64,000 nucleotides of DNA from Lingula anatina (Eukaryota > Brachiopoda > Lingulata > Lingulida > Lingulidae): positions 198,920 to 262,919 of the forward strand of contig NW_019775103.1 in the NCBI RefSeq assembly GCF_001039355.2, read 5' to 3'. The translations under genes were made by a program, and so were the position numbers. The notes beneath the pieces were generated by a model. That model saw only the letters and a list, made by a program, of their open reading frames with translations, made no database searches and had not been told where the DNA came from. The stretch's first letter is position 1; each line of letters begins with the position of its first letter. This document shows positions 49,982 through 60,252 of this stretch, in pieces.

Positions 49982-52403
49982 TTTATTATTTTTATTATTA
50001 TTATTTCAGACAGAATATGCTCTCCAGGTTTGCAGCTAAATACCCACCCTACAAAGTGTGACCAGTTTGTCCACTGTCAGTACGGAAGGGGCTATGAACA
50101 AGCGTGCCATGACGACACACGCTATAACCCTATGCTTGGCGTCTGCGACTGGAGGAGAGACACGGACTGTCTAGGTAAGTAGTTTAATTAGATACAATGT
50201 ACATGCCCCTAGTGCCGCCGGCCATCCTGCTTTTTTTTTAAACTTCTTAATACGGTCTTGGCGCGTATTGCCTTAAATGGATATGATTGTGGCGATTTCT
50301 TTTGTCGTTTTTGAACATTAAAAGCAGTGGGGTTATATTTGGGTATATGGATGAATCGGATTTTGAAATAAATAACCAATTGGGTTTAGTAAGTATCATG
50401 TAAACTCCATAAATTTGTAAAATAGAATGCGTCACAAATCAGTTATCATTGCGCCTCTGTCTTTGTATGCATTCTAAATTTCCCAGAACGTTTCATATCC
50501 ATACGTAGGCCTACTATTAATCAAGTCTAATTTGATCTTACTAAATCTAATTACGTCTAACATCATCATTCCAGCTATCATACTACACCACCGAAGACTG
50601 GGATGCTGGAACGATCCTCAGCGGCAGTTTTTCTCCCGTTACGCTCCATTCTACGCCTACAACGTCTCCATTCCATTTTACTCCAATATGTCCCTACACC
50701 TTGACGCATGCGTAAGAGGTGCACATGCTGCTGGATTTACAGCGTTCAGTGTCGCGCCCGACGGCAGCTGCTGGACCAACCTCAAAGGGATGTACGACGC
50801 CACCACACCTCAATATCGAATGAACAAATGGTGTTCTTTGGAAGCTATCCCGGACCGTCAAAGGCTATACTTCGCAATTGACGTCTGTAAGTCGTTGTCG
50901 GTGAAACATTACCAAATGTACAGTGGGGTGATCGATATTGAAGTTCTTCTCTAAATCAATTGATAAGATGTGCACAATGATCTACTAAATGTCTTGCTAT
51001 AAAAGTGCGAATGAGTTTTATTATTGATCTAGAGGCCCATGTAAAGGCAATAACGTTATTTCCTTATCCCATGCCACAGAAATCAATGAGTGAGGAATAT
51101 GAATAGCCAGCCCTACATTCGAATCTTATTCCTCAGACATTTCCGACAGATATCAATGTGTGAGGAATATTAATAATCCTATTTCGATCCTTATCCTACT
51201 GCTCAGGTTTTAATATGTGAGGAATATTCGTTATCCTATCCGACAGATATCACTGTGTGAGGAATATTAACAATCCTATTTCGATCCTTATCTTACTGCT
51301 CAGGTTTTAATATGTGAGGAATATTCGTTATCCTATCCCACGATTTCAATGTTTGAGGAATATATAAATTGTCTTATTTCAGTTATCCCAGGAGTCCCGC
51401 CCACCATTACCTCCGAGGAGGAGGTCCCGGCCACTGTGTTCAAGCACCGCCTACTTTCCCAGTGTCTCAAAGAGAAAAACCCTCTCAGATTTCCAGGTGG
51501 TTATGGTTGTCACTGCGGGGTAGGAGGATCCGGGGATCCGGTGGACGGAATAGACGAGTGAGTATGTTTATTGGTAACGCGGTTTTGGGCAGGTTTGTAT
51601 GTACGTGTGCGTACGTGCGTGCGCACGTATGAGTGTGTGTGTGTGTGGGGGGGAGTGATCATTGCTTTTCGTGTTATTATATGTAAGATAAACATCTATA
51701 TGCAAACAAAATCGATGGTCAAACTTTTAACAATAAAGGTTAATAAGTAGACTCAACGTCCAGTGTTAAACTGCTCAAATCAAAGGTGAAAAATGTACAA
51801 GATAGCAGAAGCATTAGCCTTGGAAGCACAATAATCCGTGTCCCGTTATACTTCTTTGAATATTTTCATATTTCCACAATAGATGCTGTCAGAAACACGA
51901 CGAATGTTTCGCAAACATAGACCTTAATGGTATTTGTGCCTGGGCACAGTCGCCCTATCTGGTGCCATATCGATACGACAAATGCCACGATCCCTACTGC
52001 AGTAAGTGTTGATAGAATCTTATTAACTTCAAGTCATCTATATTAATTTAGTCCAATGTTCAAATTTTCAGTACAATTGTTATAAATCGTTATAAATTGG
52101 TCGTTAATGGCCCGATGAATGGTCGTGTATTCATGACGTATTCACAGCCTTCAGTCTGATTACATGTATCTATTTATCTCTGTCTGTCTGTCTGTCTGTC
52201 TGTCTGTTTCGCCGTCCTTCCATCTATAAAACTGTACATCCTGTTTTTCTTTTCATTCAGAGCCCCCTGAATACTACTGGTGGGCAGGCTCGTGCCGTTC
52301 GCAAGTCTGCGAGTGCGACGCTGCCGCCTTCCGGTGCTTTAAGAGACACTTGCCTAATTTCAACGACGCATTCGTGAATTATGACAAACAGGCCAACTGC
52401 TGA
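48096..52403 (+). CDS. Secreted PLA2 with chitin-binding and cysteine domains (PLA2-2)
   Basis: Six plus-strand exons: 48096-48183, 50010-50174, 50575-50886, 51383-51557, 51883-52001 and 52261-52403, in phases 1, 1, 1, 2 and 1, encode 333 residues. Residues 1-25 or so are a signal peptide. Residues 33-83 form a type-2 chitin-binding (peritrophin-A, CBM14) domain with six Cys at 33, 46, 52, 62, 75 and 83 and the usual CDWRRDTDC end. Residues 94-188 are the same cysteine domain as in PLA2-1 (GCWNDP, then GSCW, then RLYFAIDV). Residues 190-333 are PLA2, with calcium loop YGCHCGVGG (229-237), active site DECCQKHDEC with His252 and Asp253, and Asp306 in CDAAAFRCF. The last exon has the same length, 143 nt, as in PLA2-1. 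It could be a phospholipase tethered to chitinous matrix; that role is inference. Confidence 0.88.
49940..50006. repeat. (TTA)n microsatellite at the chitin-binding exon acceptor
   Basis: A TTA/TTTTA run that ends in the TTATTTCAG acceptor of exon 2 of PLA2-2. It serves as the polypyrimidine-like tract. Confidence 0.9.
51060..51365. repeat. 97-bp tandem repeat in intron 3 of PLA2-2
   Basis: The phrase TGTGAGGAATATT recurs six times or so. One full period is 97 bp: GATATCAATG at 51149 pairs with GATATCACTG at 51246. More diverged flanking copies begin at about 51075. The array ends about 20 bp before the splice acceptor of the PLA2 calcium-loop exon. Confidence 0.8.
52181..52209. repeat. (TCTG)n microsatellite
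   Basis: About seven units in the last intron of PLA2-2. Confidence 0.9.
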
Positions 52404-54765
52404 AAGGAGCGCTTGTTGAACCAACCATGAGATCGCTACTCGCAAATCTCCACAACCCTGACCCTCTAAAGAAAGACAATGCGCCTAAGGACAGGATGCT
52501 TATCACGGGCTTTCATAATTAAAATTATTCTACAGAAAGCTTATGACCTGTGTTCGAGTCTTTTTCTGAGGCTTTTATAGCATAGCGTAGTTTACCGAGA
52601 AGAAGAGTTGCTGGTAATTTTTTTTTCTGTGAATACTAATTGGGTTAAAGTTAGTTCTGGAAAGACACTTTAACCAATAAATTGCATCATAGGTATGATT
52701 CCACATTTTTGCGAATTTCAAATTAGAACCTTTTTCTCTTAAGGACAGAAAATGTTTAAACTCTTTGAGTAGAGTTATCGAAAGACATTTTATTTGATGG
52801 ACGGGTTTTGATCACGCAAAAAATATATGAAGAAATACATTATGAATAAAAACAATAAAACGCCGGAGGTTTTGATAACAACCGATTGGTAATTGTGCTT
52901 AATTGTGTTTACCGTAATAAATGTCAAGCTTAAACAGGGCAAGCATCAACTACCTATAGACCATCATAAAACTGGTATTTAAGATAGTTACAAGTACGGC
53001 ATCAGTACTTAGCAGGGCCGTACGCTGCTGGAAACGGAAGTCAGTTACCCTCCCAGAAGTTTCTGAAAACGATTTTTTATATTTGAAAAGTGTAAGTCCT
53101 TCCCTTTCTGTCAGAACAGTAGACGTTTCTTACATTTTTATTTCATTTAGTGACGAGTGCCGCAGCACTGCAAATTACAGTTTGCATACGTTGTAGGGCA
53201 ATGGCTATCCGTTGCATGCCGCGTCATAACCGTATGTAATACAAGTTACTTTATCAATCTACCGTCTTATTTCGACGGTCTTCATGAGAATGGTTTTCTT
53301 TGTGAGTTCCATTAAGTAGTGGACAATGATTACACATGTAACCGTTTCACATAGACTCTAAAAATTCCGATATACCAAAACGCCAAATCTTAATCTTGCT
53401 GAATAAGACGAAAGGAATGGTTGCTTTTCGTTCAGGAAAGTGTTGGTAGACCCTGTATATCGGAGTTAAACCTTAGATGAAATACAGTCATGACTATGAC
53501 TTGACTAAAATTTGAAATGTTTTAGCTGTGAATTTCACAACTATGACACCGCATTGACAGAATGTTTGCTTCGTCGTTTATCCAAGCAATCCACCATTAT
53601 CACCAACATCTGAGCTGTATAATATTACGCAAGATGTCCAGACATGACTTTGACATGTCCTCCGTGGGGAATAATGTTTGGAATGACAATGATGACAAAA
53701 CGAATGTCAATCACGACACTATTGAACCGTTCTCAGTCGTCGGTTTGACAACCCATAACGAATGCAACATGAAAATGGTGCTTTTGAGTCTAATCTTTAT
53801 TAATGAATTGTACTCAACAGACTAACAAAAACTAGGTGTTTGAAATATACACACCATCGATCTATACAGCATAAGCTGAACAATTATTCAGATTATTCAA
53901 AATGGATTAGAGCATATGTCCGTAATAAAGCAAACATCATGCGCTGGTCTTGTGAGATTGTCACGTAATCGATGAAAATTATTGATGCATGTCTATTTGT
54001 AGTGACATGAGAAACGCACATATAATATAATATTAGGCACTTCAGTTGGAATTCTCGTGTTTAATTGTTCTTGATTATAATTGAAAATTAATAGGTCGTG
54101 AGTATGATTTTTGTACACTTGGCTCCAATATACACGGGTCTAAATTCAGAGCATAATGCAATACATAGATACGGTTGACAAGTTTTCAAAATTATTTTAT
54201 GTTCATGATTTGCATGTTGTTAGAGCCGCAGAAATAAGCTCGGCTTTTCAAATAAATTCCACCTAATCGTCTTAGTGTTTCAAAGCCATGTTATGCCATG
54301 TTATGCTACATTATGCCAGATATTCTGACAGTGTTCCTAATACTTATAATCAGTTATCATGATTATTATTAATGTTATTAAGCTGTTTGATTTTTTTAAT
54401 CAACGCTCTTACAAGTCCTGTAAATTCAAGTTGCATGGCTATTCCATCATCCTGTGTATTTAAAAGACGGACGGGAAAAGAAGCTTTTAAGGAGGAAAGT
54501 AGAGAGAAAGGAGGCACGGATTATAATTTCCAAGTTTATCATTCGTGTGTTACGGGGTTTCTCTTTGCAACATTAAGGTGAAGACCTAGAGTTCGAACCC
54601 TAACATCGTCAGGTCAAACCATCTAAAACATGCTCCATTTCGAGCACAAGTTTAGTTTAAACCTTTAAACCTCCCCGAATTTCAAGAAATTCTGCCAACA
54701 GGCACATGATGATAAACGAGACCACAATGACATCAGAGGATATAATTTGTCACTGTGCAGCCAAT
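52404..54765. other. Region between PLA2-2 and the 441-residue gene
   Basis: The two genes converge here. An AATAAA at about 52675 may end PLA2-2 transcripts. I see no exon in the remaining 2 kb. The open frames at 53562-53825 and 54372-54581 have no recognisable feature. Confidence 0.5.
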
Positions 54766-57577
54766 TCAATCACAGCTCAGTGATGTGTCATTCTCAGACG
54801 CTGTACTCATCACGTCATCGTCCTTACTCCCGTTCAGTTCCTGCAATGTGTCATGTAAACGCCGCCATCTTGGATCTTCGAACAGGCTCCTTCTAGAGAG
54901 CATCTTTGCCCTATCTAAAAGTTTCATCTTCTTCTCCTTTAACCGTCTGCTAGACAATTCCTCTGCCTTGGCTTGCATAGAAAACGGCAACGTCCTCACC
55001 AAATCTTTTAACACATTGGTGCGCGTGTATAATTGTCCCCCACGGTTGGAGTTAGTCTTATGGCCGTCTAAATTCCCAAGAGTTTTGTTTTCCTGAGTAA
55101 CCGGTCTCTCTCCCTGGTGCTGTGGAGGAGTAAGGCGTAGTGCAGGCAGAGTTAGCTGTCGGTTCGGAGCCGCTGGTTGAGTTTCGGTATTGGTGGCAAT
55201 GTCAACTGTGGTGAGAGAGCGATGTGGTTGAGCAATCAATGGAGGAAGGGACATGTCATACGTGTTGGCGTCAAGTTGTAAGTTGTTTGCATGCGGTTTG
55301 GCATGTATAATTTGGTCTGTGGGTGTCAAGTCACTGCTAGTGTCCTTAGAAAAAGGTTCCTGACTTCGTCCCATGAGACAGAGCATGCCGTCATTACCAT
55401 TGCTTTCCCTGGCATCTCCGAGCTCGTCTTTAGCCATGACCATAGCTCTTGGTGCCTCACAAACACTCCCGCATGTACTTCCCGTTTGCGAATTTAACGA
55501 CTCCGTGAAATGTTGGGGTTTCTTCCCTACGCCATTACCAATGGGGAGCGTTTGTTGTGTTCCAAAAGCAACAGCACTGACATTTTGGTTCCTTTGGAGC
55601 GGTTGTTCAGCGTGACCAACTTGACCACAAAATATATTAACGCCAGGGTCAGAAACAAATGTTAAGTCGCGTTTTGTGGCGGAAAATCGGAGTTGAGACT
55701 TTATTGGAGAACTGGCAGGTTGAATATTGTCGCATAAAGCTTTCTGTAGACGTCCAATATTATTAGTCTCTTCAAAGTACTTCGTCAAAAAGAACTTCCT
55801 TTGATGCCATTGGAGCGCGTGGATTTTCCGAAAGCGTTCAGTGCACATATGCTGTAATTTTTTCTCCAATTCTCGCCTTTCCCATGGATTGGAGGATAAA
55901 ATGACATTGGAAATGTGTGTTTTGGCAGGAAGACGCAATATCGGTACTTTTGGGATTATTTCTTCCAGTTGTTCGCATTTTATCATCGCTCCTTCGTCTT
56001 GCGTATATTGCTGTTTCTCCTTACGTGACATGTTGCTGCAAAATGAATAGATTAAATGTAAAAATTCTGCTACATTCATTCACGATAATCTCTTTATCCG
56101 TGAATGGATTTTTTTATCTTCGACAATTTTCCCAATGCAAGACCAGTAGCCATTACTTTACGACAACATTTACATCAATAATGCTAGTTACCAAGTGTCT
56201 TTTATCACATAATCTAAATGCTTTGTAGTTGTGTGTATTCAAAATCCACTTTCATTTACATCAAAGGGCTATAGTGGAAGTAAAGTTTACCAGGAGAAAA
56301 TCGATGGTTAAAGTAAACGCATTTCTATTATCTATTATTACGTGACTGACACGAACAAAAATGTTCATGGATGCAAGTAATGGTTTTTTACATCGAAAAT
56401 GTACGTTCGTCAACAGCTTGAATGCACCAATCATACACTAATAAGAATTCAATGATATTGATAAAATACTGCTGATTATGAAAACGCTATTTGGCACTAC
56501 GTGGAGTAAATAAGACATCACAGCCTCCCCTTTTTTCTCATTTTGCCCCCCTCCCTCTCTCTCTCTCTCTTTCTCTCAAGTAGAGAAGTTTTAAAATCAT
56601 GTCCGTCTTTAAATGCACTTTCTTCATTCTTCGACAGAGAGCCTTTAAAGATCCTTTGTCATGTATCCATTACATTCATTTAAAGCCTCGCGTGTAATAT
56701 AATTCTTCATCCCCCACGATGCTATTTTTGTCGATATGCAGAAAAATCTATCCTCATGCTTTTGACCACGCGGAATCTATTGTTACTCAACGTATCACAA
56801 AAGGTCGAAGTCAGTTTACTCTCGGAAATATACAATATTTCTATTATGTGTGCAATTTCGCAGCAACTTGAATTCACATGCCAGATAAAGCTGTTTATTG
56901 GATTCCTGTGAGTGTGTATTGGCTGATGCATAAAACAATGCTGTTTAAAAAAAGTATGTTTATGTAGACGCTGGATTGACGCAACAGCATTTTTAATAAA
57001 GGATAATTTTTGACGCAAAGTCTATATTGGCTACACAATTAAACTACGATACATAAAACATATCAAGCAGTACAAAGAACATAATATTTAGGTCTAAAGA
57101 GATAAAAACTTTGATTCATATTCCATTTAAATTGATTTTTTTTCTCTGAGAAACAGCTTTGGTATATGCGTACTGGAAGCTTAAAATTGTTTTGATTATG
57201 CTGCCAAAATGCTTTGTAACGAAAAAACTTTTCTTCTGTCTCCTTTGCGAGAGAGACAGAGTACATACGTGCAATGTCCCCCTGTAGGTTTTAGGGGGGA
57301 TCTATGGTGGGGATGGAACCCAAGGCAATTTGGGAAAAACTTTTGGGGGGAACCTTTTTGACATTTTATCCTATTCCTTCCTCACAGAACTTCAGAAATA
57401 TCTTTTAGAATTAATGTCGGTCAGCATTCATGAAGAGGAGTACTTTGCCTCCAACCATTTTCTCAGTCTACGACCATACTTGGATAAACGTGTGAAAGTA
57501 AAATGAATGAACTACACTTACCTTTGGTTAAAAACGTTGTGGTCGTGAAACTGTCTCAGGAGACTACTGGCAATCAT
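54766..57577 (-). CDS. Uncharacterised 441-residue protein with a basic helical segment
   Basis: A short first exon (57577-57522, 18 codons, MIASSLLRQFHDHNVFNQ) joins in phase 2 through AAAG|GTAAGT and TTTTGCAG to a 1270 nt exon (56035-54766). The frame is open across the junction, and the second exon alone has an ATG 2 codons in. Residues about 75-120 form a likely amphipathic helix (ERRELEKKLQHMCTERFRK). The middle is low in complexity. The C-terminal 85 residues are again basic and helical, ending in an acidic Ser-rich tail. There is no signal peptide or membrane segment, so it is probably cytoplasmic or nuclear. I do not recognise the family; a distant likeness to small coiled-coil CCDC proteins is possible. 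A near-match to an RFX X-box lies 30-43 bp upstream of the first ATG. Confidence 0.7.
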
Positions 57578-57606
57578 GGACCATTGCTGCTCAACCGGAT
57601 GTATTT

Positions 57607-57620
57607 GTGGCCTTGGCAAC
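57607..57620 (-). promoter_or_regulatory. RFX X-box-like site
   Basis: On the minus strand the site reads GTTGCCAAGGCCAC. It fits the X-box consensus GTNRCC-N(0-3)-RGYAAC at 11 of 12 defined positions. It lies just upstream of the start codon of the 441-residue gene, where X-boxes of ciliary genes commonly occur. One mismatch and no second copy keep this tentative. Confidence 0.35.
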
Positions 57621-58729
57621 AGAGGGAGGACAGATATCCGCCGCGAAAATCAATATAACAAACGATTTAGGTTTTAGTTAACAGAATTACCCAGTATAGT
57701 TGGATCCTTAGACTGAACAATGACTGCATAATGCGTCGCAACCTTCGCATTACTACTCTTAATGCCATGTTCGCTTAATGCCGTGCCCGCAAGCTTACTG
57801 TAGCATTTAATTAGATAATAGGGAAGTTTTGCGACAATGCTAGTCCAAAACATTGCCCGTGCTGGTTGATGTGTCAAAAGTCCTGGCAGCAACGTGGATT
57901 TTGTTTGCTAAATAATAAACCACAAAATCAGAGGCGCTGCATGATAACGTGATCGATTTAGTCCATATAATGCCATAGGAAGTAAAATGTTTAAGATGCA
58001 TTTTCCCCCGCATTTTGGGTATACGGAGTGGGGTGCAATTTTGACTTCGGATCTACTTAATGGACATGTTCTGCTAGCGACTGCTTAGTTAAACCATGGG
58101 TCAAAATAAATTTTCTTCATACAGAAGGTAAAACAAGAACGAAAAAAGGGAAATTGAATATGAAAAAGACGTGCTCTTGAAGAAAATGCTAGCAATGCAA
58201 AGCAACTCTTAAGGAGAGACAAAGAAAAATGAACTTAAGTAGTAAGGAAATTATTTTCAAAGTTTTTGTAAGTGTAACACTCTTTGGTCATAAGAATATA
58301 TTTATTTAATTTTAAAATAAGGAATGAGAGTTCAACACGATATCAAAGACAAAGATAAAAAATAGTCGTCGTGCCATAAATGTTGCGAGACTGTGTTGCA
58401 ATAATACTGGCAAACGCAATAACACCAAAATTTGATGGCAGGTGTTTCGTTTATTTTCACTAAATCTCCACACATTTACAAATGCTGGAATATCGACCAA
58501 AACACATGAATGGAAACATCGTCACGATGTTTAGACGTCAAGGGTGAAGAGTTCAGTTGAAGCCTGAAACAGAAAACAAATTAATATAAATAAATCCTAG
58601 TTAGAAATGCTCATCGCTATATCATAACTAGAGGGCTGATAAAAAAATAAATTTGAGCACAAAGTCGCGGTGCTGTACGTGACTGTAAAGTGACTGTAGA
58701 GTGGCGTCAAAGAGGTCATTAAAACATTA

Positions 58730-58760
<31 letters not shown>

Positions 58761-58776
58761 CTGCTTTAATTTCACA
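57621..58776. other. Intergenic stretch upstream of the 441-residue gene
   Basis: No exon is recognised. It contains a short CT-rich run at 58732-58759 just past the stop codon of the eight-cysteine peptide B gene. Confidence 0.5.
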
Positions 58777-59199
58777 TCAACCTCCAACTCTAATTGATCG
58801 ATTTTTACAGCACCAACAAGATCCAAGCTGTGCGACTGTTATTTGCCATACCGGACATCGTGAACGTCTACAATGACCACCTTGAGAATTGCATGCACCT
58901 GGAAATACAGCACAGGAAAATATGTTAATGGACAGTTGTTGTCAGGATGAAGTTTTTGTGTAGTATAAACGAAGCAATATAATAACACACAAAAACGAAG
59001 AAATTAGGTATTAAAAGTAGGTTGCAAAAGACTCGGGTTCAGTCAATGTATAGTAGGTACCATTATTATCGAAGAGGTTTATGAACTTTATGTCCACGCA
59101 AAATTGACCAGAATGTCAGGCTACGCCCACAGTTAGGCCTACGTCTTTAAAAGATTGCAAAATTACATCTGAAAGGAGCAAATTTTAATCAATCTTATC

Positions 59200-59239
<40 letters not shown>

Positions 59240-59626
59240 TATTATCATTTTATTATCTCTCAATCTAGTATCATTTGCTGGAAAATTGAGAAAACAGCTA
59301 AAAGATTACAGTTTGTCGCTTTGAAAATCTATAATGTTACCCCAACTTCAATGTAAATTCAAGTGGCGTTAGATACTTACTGCACCAGCCGTCATCACAG
59401 GCGAGAGATACTGTAAAAGGCAAAATAGATACCGTTTCATTATCTACTACATGTAAGACTGGCAACACAAATCTTTCTTAAAACAGTTTTTCTCGTTATT
59501 AAAGTTTAAATTAGCATTTTTAAGTTCCAACTTGATTAGTTTCCAAGCGAGATTACCATGCTTTTTACCTGACATCACGGCAGTTAGCAAGAAAAGCAGA
59601 ACAACTAAAGTAAATATTCGTGACAT
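58777..59626 (-). CDS. Secreted eight-cysteine peptide B, single-copy relative of A1-A3
   Basis: Three minus-strand exons, 59626-59569, 59410-59381 and 58898-58777, join in phase 1 twice and encode 69 residues. Residues 1-19 are a signal peptide (MSRIFTLVVLLFLLTAVMS). The mature peptide has Cys at 24, 29, 32, 39, 44, 57, 59 and 60, spaced C-x4-C-x2-C-x6-C-x4-C-x12-C-x-C-C, with two Asp against six Lys/Arg. The plan matches A1-A3, including a Trp before Cys2, the C-x-C-C end followed by a basic residue, and a phase 1 intron directly after Cys2. The GGHC-RRSR-C-P segment recalls beta-defensins, but the last spacing does not. A longer start at 59680 is possible, but the downstream ATG gives a cleaner signal peptide. 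It is probably a secreted defence or effector peptide. Confidence 0.75.
59196..59235. repeat. (CT)n microsatellite in intron 2 of peptide gene B
   Basis: About 17 CT units. Confidence 0.9.
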
Positions 59627-59710
59627 GTTCCAAAGGCAAATGCGACGAAGTGCAAGCGCAGTGTCCTTAAACGTCGCCACGGTACTTTTACACGCACATT
59701 GTCCTTTAGT

Positions 59711-59720
59711 TTTCTTTTAT
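59711..59720 (-). promoter_or_regulatory. TATA-like box of peptide gene B
   Basis: CATAAAAG on the minus strand, about 90 bp upstream of the start codon at 59626. The spacing is similar to the TATA boxes of A1-A3, but the match is weaker. Confidence 0.35.
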
Positions 59721-60221
59721 GAACATGTCTGAGATACAAATCTTCACATCTGTTGTACTTGTCGCATACAAATATGCAGGAATTAACGATAAATCAAAAT
59801 GATTGTGGAATGTTTTGTGAACCAGGTTGCAACAAAGACTGCCGGAATGCGATGCCCTCAAATGTATAAACTGTTTAATATTTCATTTCTTTAAAATGCT
59901 AATAATGTGAAGTTCGTAGTTTTGTGAGGGTGTATATTTTTCATTTTGCTTATTTTCAATAGGCTTTGTCACGACATGAGAGGCAAATTCAACAATTTAA
60001 TGGCTTTGAAGAGTTGAGCTTTTCATATCTACATCACCACCGTCTTAAACGAAAGCCCACCGTGTCAAATGGGGACAGGAATGGGTGTCTTGTCTTTTCT
60101 CTTGTCGCTCGATCCTTACTGCAGAAAGGGGTACTTCAAACTCTAAGTGGGGGGGGCTTCGCACGTGCTTTAATTCCCTCTCGATCCTTCATTTAGTTCA
60201 AATTTAATCTCAAATGTAAAG

Positions 60222-60252
<31 letters not shown>

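Noticed and set aside
58777..59626. Calling peptide B a true beta-defensin
   Set aside because: The first part (GGHC, then C-P) fits, but the last two spacings (x12 and x1) and the extra cysteine pair at the start do not. It fits better with A1-A3.
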